Assembly (NCBI RefSeq): GCF_014203045.1
Contig: NZ_JACHIF010000004.1
Span: 290,943 to 354,942 of the forward strand
DNA from: Prosthecobacter dejongeii
Lineage (GTDB): Bacteria; Verrucomicrobiota; Verrucomicrobiia; Verrucomicrobiales; Verrucomicrobiaceae
DNA length: 64,000 nt
Reading direction: 5' to 3'
Program-made: the position numbers and the translations under genes
Part shown: positions 24,245 to 33,153 of the stretch, in pieces
Layout: each line of letters opens with the position of its first letter
Numbering within the stretch: the stretch's first letter is position 1
Notes under the pieces: generated by a model
What the model was told of the DNA's origin: nothing
The model's input: only the letters and a program-made list of their open reading frames with translations
Database searches by the model: none

Positions 24245-26023
24245 ATGCCCTTGCTCACTGATCGCAAAACCCAATCGCAATATGATGTCATCGTCGTCGG
24301 CTCCGGCGCGGGCGGGGGCATGGCGGCGATGATCCTGGCCCTTAGTGGCGTGAAGGTCCTCATGGTGGAGGCCGGGCGGAACTACGAGCCCGCCACCGAG
24401 ACTCCCATGTTTAACACGCCCGAGATGGCCCCGCTGCGTGGCGACCGCACCCCCGTGCGCCCCTTTGGCCACTACGATGCCACCATCGATGGCGGCTGGC
24501 AGGTGCCCGGCGAGCCCTACACTAACAAGGCTGGTACCGAGGGGGCCTTCTGGTGGTGGCGCGCTCGCATGCTGGGTGGCCGCACCAATCACTGGGGCCG
24601 CATCTCCCTGCGCTTTGGCGAGTTCGACTTCATCCCGAAATCCCGCGACGGCCTCGGCGTGGACTGGCCCATCAGCTACGGCGACATCGCCCCCTGGTAT
24701 GATCGCGTGGAGCAGCTCATCGGCGTCTACGGCGAAAACGACGGCATCGCCAATGCGCCGAATTCATCCCCCGGCGTCCTCTTGCCACCGCCGAAGCCAC
24801 GCCTCGGCGAGCTCATGGCCAAGAAGTCCTGCAAACAAAGCGGCGTCCCCATCGTCGCCGCCCACCGTGCCGTGCTCAGCCAGCCGCTCGATTGGAAAAA
24901 CCTCCCCGCCCAGCTCTTCCCCGGCAACGCCAAGGCCCAGGAGATCATCGGCAAGGACATGATGCTGCGCGCCCCTTGCTTCTGGGCAACCGACTGCATC
25001 CGCGGCTGCAGCATCCGCGCGAATTTCCAAAGCACCACCGTCCTCCTCCCGCCCGCCCTCGCCACGGGGAATCTGGACATCATCACCGATGCCATGGTGC
25101 GCGAAGTCATCATGGAAAATGGCAAAGCCGCCGGGGTCCATTACATTGACAAAAAGACCCGCCGCGATGCCGTGGTGAAGGCCCGCATCGTCATTCTCGC
25201 CGCCAGTTCCTGCGAAACCTCACGCATCCTGCTGAACTCCAAATCGCAGGACAAGGCTGGCCTCGCCAACTCCAGCGGCCAGGTGGGCAAAAACCTCATG
25301 GACAGCGTGGGCACCACGCTCGGTGCTCACATTCCTGCGCTGGAAAATGCGCCTATACTCAATGAAGACGGGGCAGGGGGGCTGCACGTGTACTCCCCGT
25401 GGTGGCTCGTCAATGAGCACTCCAAGCTCGGCTTCGCCCGCGGTTACCACATCGAGATGGGCGGTGGCCGCCGGATGCCGCAGATGAGCAGCTTTAGCCG
25501 TCTGGATCAGACCAGCCCCGGCATCTATGGCAGTAAGTTGAAGGAGGAGGCCAAACGCTACTACGGGGCCAGCTTCAGCTTCAGTGGCCGGGGTGAAATG
25601 GTGCCTAACAAGGATTGCTACACCGAGCTGGATCCCCAGGTGGTGGATCAGTGGGGCATCCCCGTCCTGCGTTTCCACTGGAAGTGGAGTGACCATGAAA
25701 TCAAACAGGCCGAGCACATGCAGCAGACCTTTGCCGAACTCATCGAAGGCATGGGCGGCAAGGCCAGCCCCAAGAGTGGTCGCGACGCCATCCAGCGCCC
25801 CGGCGAAATCATCCACGAGGTGGGCACCGCCCGCATGGGAGCCAATGCCGGCGACTCCGTGACCAACCAATACTGCCAGACCTGGGACGTGAAAAACCTC
25901 TTCCTCATGGATGGGTCCGTCCTCCCCAGCAACCCCGACAAAAACCCCACCCTCACCATCATGGCCCTCGCCTGGCGCTCCTGCGAATGGCTCATGGGCG
26001 AGATGAAGGCCGGTAATGTTTAA
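24245..26023 (+). CDS. GMC-family FAD oxidoreductase (large subunit)
   Basis: The 592-residue protein has an N-terminal FAD-binding GSGAGGGMAAMILALSG followed by VLMVEAGR, a mid-domain GGRTNHWGR, and a C-terminal IHEVGTARMG and NPTLTIMALAWR. These fit the gluconate-2-dehydrogenase/choline-oxidase-like GMC group that oxidises sugars or sugar acids and passes electrons to a small subunit and a cytochrome. There is no own signal peptide; the next gene's Tat signal would export the pair. AGGAAAG before the ATG is a usable ribosome site. Confidence 0.9.
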   Translation: MPLLTDRKTQSQYDVIVVGSGAGGGMAAMILALSGVKVLMVEAGRNYEPATETPMFNTPEMAPLRGDRTPVRPFGHYDATIDGGWQVPGEPYTNKAGTEGAFWWWRARMLGGRTNHWGRISLRFGEFDFIPKSRDGLGVDWPISYGDIAPWYDRVEQLIGVYGENDGIANAPNSSPGVLLPPPKPRLGELMAKKSCKQSGVPIVAAHRAVLSQPLDWKNLPAQLFPGNAKAQEIIGKDMMLRAPCFWATDCIRGCSIRANFQSTTVLLPPALATGNLDIITDAMVREVIMENGKAAGVHYIDKKTRRDAVVKARIVILAASSCETSRILLNSKSQDKAGLANSSGQVGKNLMDSVGTTLGAHIPALENAPILNEDGAGGLHVYSPWWLVNEHSKLGFARGYHIEMGGGRRMPQMSSFSRLDQTSPGIYGSKLKEEAKRYYGASFSFSGRGEMVPNKDCYTELDPQVVDQWGIPVLRFHWKWSDHEIKQAEHMQQTFAELIEGMGGKASPKSGRDAIQRPGEIIHEVGTARMGANAGDSVTNQYCQTWDVKNLFLMDGSVLPSNPDKNPTLTIMALAWRSCEWLMGEMKAGNV

Positions 26024-26042
26024 TCCAAACACACTTTCTGTT

Positions 26043-26687
26043 ATGTCTGAAAACCTTTCTCGTCGCCACGCCCTGAAATGGCTCGCTGGCACCGTCGCCG
26101 CCCCGGTCGCGCTGAAGGCTGCCCCTGGCGAAACCGAACCCGCGCCCCCGGCCTACCCGCAGCGTTACACCCTGCACGATCCCGACTTCTCCAAGGCCCT
26201 GCCCGGTCCCTGGGACAAGCTGATGACCGAGGCCGAGCTGAAGACCACCACCGCGCTGGCCGATCTCATCCTGCCCAAGGACGAACACGGCCCCGCCGCC
26301 AGCGAAGTGGGCGTGCCCGCGTTTCTCAATGAATGGATCAGCGCCCCGTATGAAAAGCAGCGCGAGGACGGCGAAGTCATCCGCGGAGGCCTCGCCTGGC
26401 TGAATACTGAGTGCTTCAAACGCCACGCCAAACCCTTCGAGGAACTCACCACCGAACAGCAGTCCGCCATCGTCGATGACATCTGCGGCCTGGAAAAACC
26501 CAAGCCCGAACACCGCATCGGCGCTGCCTTCTTCAAGACCTTCCGCCAGCTCTGCCTCGGTGGCTACTACACCCACAGCGCCACCTGGAAAGGCCTCGGC
26601 TACATCGGCAACATCAGCCTCGGCGGCCCGTACCCCGGCGTCCCCCAAGACATCATCGAGAAATACGGCCTGCAAGACGTGGCGTGA
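26043..26687 (+). CDS. Gluconate 2-dehydrogenase subunit 3-like protein, Tat-exported
   Basis: From ATG 26043 the protein is 214 residues with a twin-arginine signal (SRRHALKWLAG, then APVALKA). The mature part resembles gluconate 2-dehydrogenase subunit 3: TALADLILPKDEHGPAASEV, VPAFLNEWIS and GYYTHSATWKGLGY. This small subunit is needed to export and mature the GMC flavoprotein encoded immediately upstream. An earlier in-frame ATG at 26016 overlaps the upstream stop but would bury the Tat motif deeper. Confidence 0.88.
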   Translation: MSENLSRRHALKWLAGTVAAPVALKAAPGETEPAPPAYPQRYTLHDPDFSKALPGPWDKLMTEAELKTTTALADLILPKDEHGPAASEVGVPAFLNEWISAPYEKQREDGEVIRGGLAWLNTECFKRHAKPFEELTTEQQSAIVDDICGLEKPKPEHRIGAAFFKTFRQLCLGGYYTHSATWKGLGYIGNISLGGPYPGVPQDIIEKYGLQDVA

Positions 26688-26719
26688 GGAGGTGGAGGGG
26701 AGGAAAGTGCTAAGTTCGG

Positions 26720-26783
26720 AGGTCAAGGGGTCAAGAGGTCAAGAGGTTAAGAGGTCAAGAGGTCAAGAGGTCAAGAGGTCAAG
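26720..26783. repeat. Tandem repeat, eight units of AGGTCAAG
   Basis: Eight consecutive 8-base units (AGGTCAAG with single changes GGGTCAAG and AGGTTAAG) fill 64 bases, followed by two copies of GTGGGGCAAG. It lies just after the GDH small-subunit gene and has no coding frame. A related stub (AGGTTAAGAGTCAAGACGGTC) appears at 32638. Confidence 0.85.
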
Positions 26784-26820
26784 GTGGGGCAAGGTGGGGC
26801 AAGAAGTCGCAAAGCGTCCT

Positions 26821-26935
26821 GGACTGCGCCAGTCCTCTGGCGCTTTGAAGGCTCTCCCACCTGCAACGACCACCGACCTCGAGAGGAGCGCGGACACTCC
26901 TGTCCGCATCCTAAAACACCGGATGCGAAGCATCC
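26821..26935. repeat. Cluster of three intergenic palindromes
   Basis: Within this gene-free stretch lie GGACTGCGCCAGTCC (26821-26835), GCGGACACTCCTGTCCGC (26890-26907) and GGATGCGAAGCATCC (26921-26935). Each has 6-7 bp arms and a 3-4 base loop. The first also occurs at 24023. A degenerate equivalent of the third, CATCCGA/TCGGATG, is at 32741-32762. Confidence 0.7.
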
Positions 26936-26978
26936 CACTCCCACCGTCCGCCCTGTATCCTCCGAGCTTCCCCAGCGC

Positions 26979-27272
26979 CCCCAAGGAGCGGGACTTGCCA
27001 AGTCCCGGCCCCTGAATCCGCACCCACCCCTCCGCTCTCGCCAGCTCTGCGGGTGTCTAGTTTTGGGGCGATCTGGAGAAGGTCCGGCAGGTCATGGAGT
27101 CGCCTAAAGGCTAAACACCAACAGACCGAACAAATCTGCCCCCTTTTACACACTTCCTGTTAATCCTGCCATCTTGTTAATCCTGTAAAAACAGCCCCCA
27201 TTCCACGACCGATCGCCGTCCGCCCCCAAGACCCCCAAAACCACGGGACTTGGCAAGTCCCGCTCCTTGGGG
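26979..27272. repeat. REPIN-like inverted pair
   Basis: A 29-base sequence at 26979-27007 returns as a perfect reverse complement at 27244-27272, enclosing 236 bases. Each arm contains the palindrome GGGACTTG(C/G)CAAGTCCC. The inside has no gene. The same paired arms recur at 32888-33041 with a shorter inside. No transposase is present in the window. The gap 26688-27400 contains nothing else recognised. Confidence 0.75.
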
Positions 27273-27400
27273 ACTTCCCCGTCATCCTCACCTTCTGTGT
27301 TTCCCGTCCTTTCCGTGGTTGAAAATTTCCCACAAAAAAACGCAGGCCAGTGCGCGCTTTCACGCTCCCAGCCTGCGTCTCACAGTCACGCTTTATCGCC

Positions 27401-28990
27401 TTACACCGCCTCGCGCGAGTAGCCACCATCCAGCAGGCGCAGGGCCTTGGTGGGGTTCGCGTTTTGCAACGCCTCCGGCAGGCAGTCATCGGGGAAGCCC
27501 TGGTAGCACACGGGCCGCACAAAGCGGTAGATGCTACCGGTGCCGATGCTGGTGTAGAAGCTGTGGCTGGCTGCCGGGTAGGGGCCGCCGTGGTGCATGG
27601 AAGGGCAGGGCTCGATGCCAGTGCCGAAGCCGTTGAAGATGATTCGGCCCACCTTGCGCTCCAGCACGCGGATCAGCGGAGCGTACTCGCGCAAGTCCTC
27701 CTCCGTGCCGTGGATGGCCGCCGTGAGCTGGCCTTCCAGATTGCGTGCAAAGGCCAGCAGATCTTCCAGCGTGGGGCACTGGGTGATGATGGAGCATGGG
27801 CCGAAGACCTCCCGGCGTAGTTCCTCATGCGACTCCAGCACCTGTAGCGTCGTCGTGTAGATGCGGCACGCGGCCTGGGTGGCGTCAAGGTCTGCCGGTG
27901 TGGCCGATTCACCGGCCAGTTGCAGGCCGTTGATGGTGGACCACACCGCCGTGCCTGCCTCATAACTTTCGCAGATGCCGCGATGCAGCATGGACTGGGG
28001 CGGCACCTTGGCGGCGAACTCGCCCGCGTTTTCCACAAAGTTGGTTAGCTCCCCGCCCTGCAGGCCCAGCACGATGGCCGGATTGGTGCAGAACTGGCCC
28101 ACGCCCATCGTCACTGAGCCCACATACGCCTCGGCGATTTTCTCCCCGCGCTCCTTCAGCGCCCCTGGCAGCAGGAAGACCGGATTGATGGAGCCCATTT
28201 CGCCATAAAAAGGGATCGGGTGCGGGCGCGCCGCTGCCACATCCATCAGTGTCCGGCCACCGCGCAGTGAGCCTGTGAAGGCCACAGCCTGCGTTAGCGG
28301 ATGCTTCACCAGCTCGGTACCGATGTCTGTCCCGCGCCCGTGCAGCAGGGAGAATGCGGCATCGGGCAGCCCCGTCTTGCGCAGGGCCTTCACCACCGCG
28401 CGGCCCAGGAGCTCGCAGGTGCCAGGGTGCGCCGGATGCGCCTTCACCACCACCGGGCAGCCGGCAGCCAAAGCGGAAATTGTGTCCGTGCCCACTACAC
28501 CGATGGCAAAGGGGAAATTGCTCGCGCCAAAGACCACGATGGGCCCCACCGGCAGCAGCACACGCCGCACGTCCGGCTTAGCCAAAGGTTGGCGGTCGGG
28601 CTGCGCGCGGTCAATGCTGGCCTCCGCCCAGGATCCCTCGCGGATCAGCGCGGCGAACATCTTGCACTGGTTCACCGCACGGCCACGTTCACCCGTCAGG
28701 CGTGCCATCGGCAGGCCCGTCTCGGCATGGGCACGCTCCAGAAGGGGCTCGCTCAGTGCCAGGATTTCATCTGCGATGGCCTCCAGCAGAAGAGCCCGTG
28801 TCTCCGGCGTGGCCGCCCTCAGTGCATCAAAGGCCCCATCCGCAGCGCGCAGCGCCTCATCCGCGTGGGCCGCTGTAGCTTCGCAAAAGGCAGGCTCCAG
28901 CTTCTCGCTCGTGCTGGGGTTGGTAGCGTGGAAAGGAGCGTGGTCGCAAGGAGCCTCGCGTCCGGCAATGAGTTGGTGGCCTGAGATCAT
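27401..28990 (-). CDS. Aldehyde dehydrogenase, 2-ketoglutarate semialdehyde type
   Basis: The 529-residue protein is an NAD(P)-dependent aldehyde dehydrogenase with FGASNFPFAIGVVG, the glycine-turn FTGSLRGGR, catalytic Glu in GEMGSINPVF and catalytic Cys in GVGQFCTNPAIV. The ASNFPFAI and GQFCTNPA signatures point to 2,5-dioxopentanoate (2-ketoglutarate semialdehyde) dehydrogenases, the last step of oxidative pentose or sugar-diacid breakdown. It lies in one orientation with the FAH-family dehydratase upstream. No frameshift. Confidence 0.88.
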   Translation of the reverse strand: MISGHQLIAGREAPCDHAPFHATNPSTSEKLEPAFCEATAAHADEALRAADGAFDALRAATPETRALLLEAIADEILALSEPLLERAHAETGLPMARLTGERGRAVNQCKMFAALIREGSWAEASIDRAQPDRQPLAKPDVRRVLLPVGPIVVFGASNFPFAIGVVGTDTISALAAGCPVVVKAHPAHPGTCELLGRAVVKALRKTGLPDAAFSLLHGRGTDIGTELVKHPLTQAVAFTGSLRGGRTLMDVAAARPHPIPFYGEMGSINPVFLLPGALKERGEKIAEAYVGSVTMGVGQFCTNPAIVLGLQGGELTNFVENAGEFAAKVPPQSMLHRGICESYEAGTAVWSTINGLQLAGESATPADLDATQAACRIYTTTLQVLESHEELRREVFGPCSIITQCPTLEDLLAFARNLEGQLTAAIHGTEEDLREYAPLIRVLERKVGRIIFNGFGTGIEPCPSMHHGGPYPAASHSFYTSIGTGSIYRFVRPVCYQGFPDDCLPEALQNANPTKALRLLDGGYSREAV

Positions 28991-29163
28991 GGTTGGAGAA
29001 AGAGTAAAAGAGTTTAGAAACGATTTTCAGTATTCAGACATCCGGCAGTGAAGCAAATGCCTTTGCACTTCCCGGAAGTCTCAACTTTAAGGCTGGGGCA
29101 GCGATTGTGCCTATCAAAGAAAGAAGGCGAGCCGTGACCTTTGGCATCTGAACTTATGGCCAC

Positions 29164-29991
29164 TTACCCCATCGGATTCGCCAGCGTGCCGATGCCATCA
29201 ATCGTGATGCTCACCACGTCCCCGCTTTTCAGGGTGAATTCATCGCCCGGCACTGTGCCTGTGCCGGTCATCAGCAGCGCCCCGGTGGGAAAGGTGTTAT
29301 CGCGGTAAAGAAACTCCGCCAGCTCCTGCGGCGTGCGCTTCAGTTGATCTAGCGTCGTGTCGCCCTCAAAGGCCACTTCCTCACCGCGCGTGATCTTCAC
29401 GCCGATCACCGTCTCCGGTGGCAGCAGGTCTGGCGTCACATAGATGCAGGGGCCTACGGCGGCGCAAAGCTTGAAGCATTTCGCCTGCGGCAAATACAGG
29501 GGGTTTTCACCCTCAATGTCCCGGCAAGAAAGGTCATTGCCCACGGTATAACCAATGATCTCACCACGGCTATTGATCGCCAGTGTCAGTTCAGGCTCAG
29601 GCACCATCCAGGTGGAGTCACTGCGCAGGTGCATCGCCTGCCCAGGGTGCGCCACACGTTGAGGGGTTGCTTTGAAAAAGATCTCTGGCCGCACGGCTGC
29701 ATACACGCGATCATAGAAAGTGCCGCCGCCTGCGTCTTTGCTCTCCTCCATCCGTGCGGTGCGGCTGCGGTAATATGTTACCCCGGCAGCCCATACTTCC
29801 TGGGTGCCGATGGGGGCCAGCAGCGTGCTGGCTTCCGGTGCCGGGACCGCTGTATATGTCACCACAATTTCTGCGAGGTAAGCGTGCAGGTCCTCATGAT
29901 TGAAGAGAGCATCCCACTCTAAATCCGCCAGGCGGTACCAGTGGTTCGCATGGTTCAGGTAGATGCCTTGGGTGGTGCGGTAAAGGTGCAT
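29164..29991 (-). CDS. FAH-family 2-keto-3-deoxy sugar acid dehydratase
   Basis: The 275-residue protein belongs to the fumarylacetoacetase family: metal ligands are seen in VPEPELTLAIN and a downstream GYTVGNDLSCRDIEGENPLY. The Arg/Tyr-rich AAGVTYYRSRTARMEES and GENPLYLPQAKCF are like 2-keto-3-deoxy-pentonate dehydratases, which form 2-ketoglutarate semialdehyde, the substrate of the dehydrogenase just downstream. The pair would thus give the last two steps to 2-oxoglutarate. A generic FAH hydrolase is the alternative. Confidence 0.83.
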   Translation of the reverse strand: MHLYRTTQGIYLNHANHWYRLADLEWDALFNHEDLHAYLAEIVVTYTAVPAPEASTLLAPIGTQEVWAAGVTYYRSRTARMEESKDAGGGTFYDRVYAAVRPEIFFKATPQRVAHPGQAMHLRSDSTWMVPEPELTLAINSRGEIIGYTVGNDLSCRDIEGENPLYLPQAKCFKLCAAVGPCIYVTPDLLPPETVIGVKITRGEEVAFEGDTTLDQLKRTPQELAEFLYRDNTFPTGALLMTGTGTVPGDEFTLKSGDVVSITIDGIGTLANPMG

Positions 29992-30037
29992 AAGGAAGGG
30001 TGGCCGAGCCTAGCGGAAGCCTTTAGCATGTCAAACA

Positions 30038-30979
30038 TCACGCACCTTGGCTGAGGGAAAGCTTTACCAGCAGTTGATCCAACTCTGTGAGATCCATGGC
30101 CCAATGGATGTTTAAATCCGTCAATTGTTCCGAATACCCCCTGGCTGCTCTGCCACCGATGATGAGAGCCATGGATTCAGGCAGCAGATTGCGGATCTTA
30201 CGCAGCTTTTCTTGAATCACAGGGCACTGGTCCGGATACACCACACTGAGAGCTACCGCCCTGGCCTTTCGCGCCCGTGCGCAGGCCACGATTTCCTCCG
30301 TCGGGAGATTGGGGCCTAGATAGGTGACTCGCCACCCCAGATCCCGTGCTGAGGAGGCTACTAGCAAAGCACCTAATTCGTGCACCTCACCCACCGGGGT
30401 CGAGATGACCACCTCGGGCGCAGATGCAGCGACTTGACTCCCTGGGACAGGAGTCATCAATACCTCCCTCACCACCGAAGTACAGATGTGTTCATGGCTG
30501 GGACGAATATCCCCCGCTTGCCATGACTCACCGACTTTTTGAATCAATGGACAAATCACTCGATGCACGGTGCAGCGTTGGCCAAACAATATACGTGCTC
30601 GCTGTAGCAACCGTCGGAGCCTATCTGCGTCATAACCCTTAGCAGCCTCCAGGCAAAGTTTAACAAAATCCGCTTCCGTTTCTAGTGGGCTGGTTGCATC
30701 GACTGTAAAGCTGGCGGTGGCCGAGGTAGGGCGTTCGAGAGTTTGTTTGAGCAGGTTTTCCAACTCACTTTTTTCCAGTTTTGCGATGTTGCCGATGCGG
30801 TGACCATTTTCGGTCAATTCACGCAGGAGCGTGAGTCGTTCGATCTCATCAGGGCTATACATCCTTCTGTTTGTCCCTGTACGTGTGGGGGTGAGCGCCT
30901 CATAACGACGCTCCCAGATGCGGATCACATGGGGACTCAATCCGCTGCGGATGCTGGCGGCCTGGATGGTGGAAAGCAT
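30038..30979 (-). CDS. MerR-B12 photoreceptor-like regulator (CarH/LitR type)
   Basis: The 313-residue protein starts at ATG 30979 (MLSTIQAASIRSGLSPHVIR); a longer frame to 31021 adds 14 residues. Residues 1-70 are a MerR winged helix (VIRIWERRYEAL). Residues ~95-175 form the four-helix B12 cap with the signature W-x9-E-H (Trp153, Glu163, His164). Residues ~185-300 are a B12-binding domain with the lower-ligand His200 in GEVHELG. CarH repressors bind adenosylcobalamin in the dark and release DNA in light. Residue 154, a His in Thermus CarH that takes the cobalt after photolysis, is Gln here. It is divergent from the SpmAB gene. Confidence 0.87.
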   Translation of the reverse strand: MLSTIQAASIRSGLSPHVIRIWERRYEALTPTRTGTNRRMYSPDEIERLTLLRELTENGHRIGNIAKLEKSELENLLKQTLERPTSATASFTVDATSPLETEADFVKLCLEAAKGYDADRLRRLLQRARILFGQRCTVHRVICPLIQKVGESWQAGDIRPSHEHICTSVVREVLMTPVPGSQVAASAPEVVISTPVGEVHELGALLVASSARDLGWRVTYLGPNLPTEEIVACARARKARAVALSVVYPDQCPVIQEKLRKIRNLLPESMALIIGGRAARGYSEQLTDLNIHWAMDLTELDQLLVKLSLSQGA

Positions 30980-31089
30980 AAGTTGGGGAGCATTACGACA
31001 TCTAAAGCCGCTTGGTAACAACTGTCTGTGTCTGTTATCCTCGAAAGTTCCTGGTTGAATCTTCGCCCACCAGCATTCCTATCCATCTC

Positions 31090-32610
31090 ATGCTGAATTA
31101 CATCTGGGCCTCCCTTATCCTCATCGGCCTTCTTGTCGCTGGGCTGCTAGGCCGCTTCACCGGGGATCAGGGCGTTATCACCGCAGCCCTGGAAATGTCT
31201 AAGACCGCGGTTATGGACATCGCCTTGCCCCTCGCTGGCATGATGATGTTTTGGCTTGGCCTCATGCGCCTGATGGAAAAAGCTGGCCTTCTTCACTTCG
31301 CCGCCCGCGCCCTCTCCCCGGTCATGCGCCGCCTCTTCCCCGATGTGCCTCGGGATCACCCCGCCATGAGCGCTATGATCATGAACCTGGCTGCCAATAT
31401 GCTAGGCCTCGGGAACAATGCCACCCCGCTTGGCCTCAAGGCCATGACCCACCTCCAGGAACTGAATCCCCACAAGGACACCGCCAGCAATGCCATGGTC
31501 ACCTTTTTGGCCATGAACACGGCTGCATTCACCCTCATCCCCATGACGGTGATCAACTATCTCAGTGCCGCCGGCGTCAAAGGGGCCTATCAGATCATCG
31601 TCCCCACCATCCTCGCCACCGCCTGCACTACCCTCACCGCCATCTTCGTTGCTAAGGCTCTGCAAAAGCTGCCCATGTTTCGCATCCGCCCCGGGGAAGG
31701 GGACAGCCCCCTTGCAAGTCGCATCCCGGGCACTGATCCCGCAGCCCCTGCCGCAGAGGAACCTCCAGCAGAAACCCCGCGCATCACTGCCCGGGGTCGT
31801 ATTTTCTTGGCTGCCATCCTGATTCTCTTCACCGGCGGCGTGGTTCTAGAACTCGCTGCGCCAAGCCTTCGCCAGTCTGTGCTCGATGCTACCGGACTTA
31901 CCCAAGTCATCCGCAGTGCCGAACAACGCGCTGCCAGTGCAAAGGCCGATGCCGCTGCCCGCGCCGCCGAAAAAATCAAAGCTGCTGAGGCTGCCAAAGC
32001 CACTGCTCCGGCCACAGGCCAAAACACCGCTCCTGCATCCGCCACTCCAGCCGAAGATCTCTCTACCTCAGGGCTCATCCGGCGCCTTATGGATGGGGCG
32101 TCCGGCGTCGCCATTCCCTTACTCGTCATCATCACCCTCGGCATCGCTCTCGCGCGACGGGTAAAAGTGTATGAAGAATTTGTCGAAGGTGCCAAGGAAG
32201 GTTTCGGAGTTGCCACCCGCATCATGCCCTTCCTTGTGGCTATGCTCGCAGCCCTTGCCATCTTCCGTAGCTCCGGCGCTCTCCTCTTGCTGGAGCACGT
32301 ACTCACCCCCGTGCTCAACCGCGTTTCGTTTCCAGTCGAGCTGCTTCCCATGGCCCTCATGCGCCCTCTTAGCGGCAGTGGCTCCCTCGGCATCCTCAAC
32401 GAGCTCCTCGCTCGCAACGACATCCTCGAATACCTCAAATACACTGCCGCCATCATGTTCGGCTCCACCGAGACCACCTTCTACGTGCTCGCCGTTTACT
32501 TTGGCTCCGTCAGCATTCGCAAAACTCGCCACGCTCTTGCCGCTGGCCTCACTGCTGACCTTGTAGGTCTCTCCATGTCCGTCGTCATTGGCCGTCTCAT
32601 GTTTGCGTGA
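31090..32610 (+). CDS. SpmA-SpmB fusion membrane protein
   Basis: From ATG 31090 (MLNYIWASLILIGLLV) the 506-residue protein joins two nucleoside-recognition (Gate) membrane domains like Bacillus spore maturation proteins SpmA and SpmB. The first half has NLAANMLGLGNNATPLGLKA, the second half MRPLSGSGSLGILNEL and FGSTETTFYVLAVYFGSV. Between them is a charged Ala/Lys-rich helix (AAARAAEKIKAAEAAKATA). Homologues occur in many non-sporulating bacteria and their role there is unclear, possibly envelope-related transport. Divergent from the CarH-like gene by 110 bases. Confidence 0.87.
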   Translation: MLNYIWASLILIGLLVAGLLGRFTGDQGVITAALEMSKTAVMDIALPLAGMMMFWLGLMRLMEKAGLLHFAARALSPVMRRLFPDVPRDHPAMSAMIMNLAANMLGLGNNATPLGLKAMTHLQELNPHKDTASNAMVTFLAMNTAAFTLIPMTVINYLSAAGVKGAYQIIVPTILATACTTLTAIFVAKALQKLPMFRIRPGEGDSPLASRIPGTDPAAPAAEEPPAETPRITARGRIFLAAILILFTGGVVLELAAPSLRQSVLDATGLTQVIRSAEQRAASAKADAAARAAEKIKAAEAAKATAPATGQNTAPASATPAEDLSTSGLIRRLMDGASGVAIPLLVIITLGIALARRVKVYEEFVEGAKEGFGVATRIMPFLVAMLAALAIFRSSGALLLLEHVLTPVLNRVSFPVELLPMALMRPLSGSGSLGILNELLARNDILEYLKYTAAIMFGSTETTFYVLAVYFGSVSIRKTRHALAAGLTADLVGLSMSVVIGRLMFA

Positions 32611-32740
32611 GTGGGAAGGGAAGGGGGGGAAGTGCTGAGGTTAAGAGTCAAGACGGTCAAGTAGTTCTCTGGCGCCGCCGCGCTTCCCAAATTGCCCTCG
32701 AGAAGAGCGCGGAGATTCGCTTCGCGGCTTCGCACTTCTC

Positions 32741-33041
32741 CACATCCGAAAATTATCGGATGCCCAGCGTCCCACTCCCTCCGTTCGCCCACGCCATCGC
32801 CGAGCTTCCCCAACGCCCCAAGGAGCGGGACCATGAGGCCAGCGTGTAAAGGGCGCGCGTCCATGATATCGCCGAGCTTCCCCAACGCCCCAAGGAGCGG
32901 GACTTGCCAAGTCCCGGCCCCTGAACCTGCGCACACTCTCGCGCCCACGCACGCCCCTGGCGCACAATTCCTCCACCCCCACATCCTCACGGCCTCGACC
33001 CCTCCCAAACCACGCGACTTGGCAAGTCCCGCTCCTTGGGG
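32741..33041. repeat. Intergenic repeat region with second REPIN-like pair
   Basis: The 29-base arm (as at 26979) is at 32888-32916 and returns inverted, with one mismatch, at 33013-33041; 96 bases lie between. A partial arm ends at 32831, and the stretch ATCGCCGAGCTTCCCCAACG occurs twice (from ~32792 and ~32870). The gap 32611-33153 has no gene I can support. Confidence 0.72.
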
Positions 33042-33059
33042 GCTTTACCCACTCCCCAC

Positions 33060-33103
33060 AAAAAATCCCGTTGCCCAGGAGATCTCTCCCCCAGACAACG
33101 GGA
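33060..33103 (-). terminator. Terminator of the TonB receptor gene
   Basis: On the minus strand an 8-bp stem TCCCGTTG/CAACGGGA, with further inner pairing (GGAGA/TCTCC), is followed by TTTTTT. It lies 51 bases after the receptor's stop codon. Confidence 0.75.
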
Positions 33104-33153
33104 CTCTAAAAAAGACGATACCTTTTGTTAGGCGGGCACCACCACGAAGCTTC

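Noticed and set aside
26720..26783. CRISPR-like array
   Set aside because: Units are 8 bases with no spacers. No other array with spacers was found near the cas genes or elsewhere in the window.
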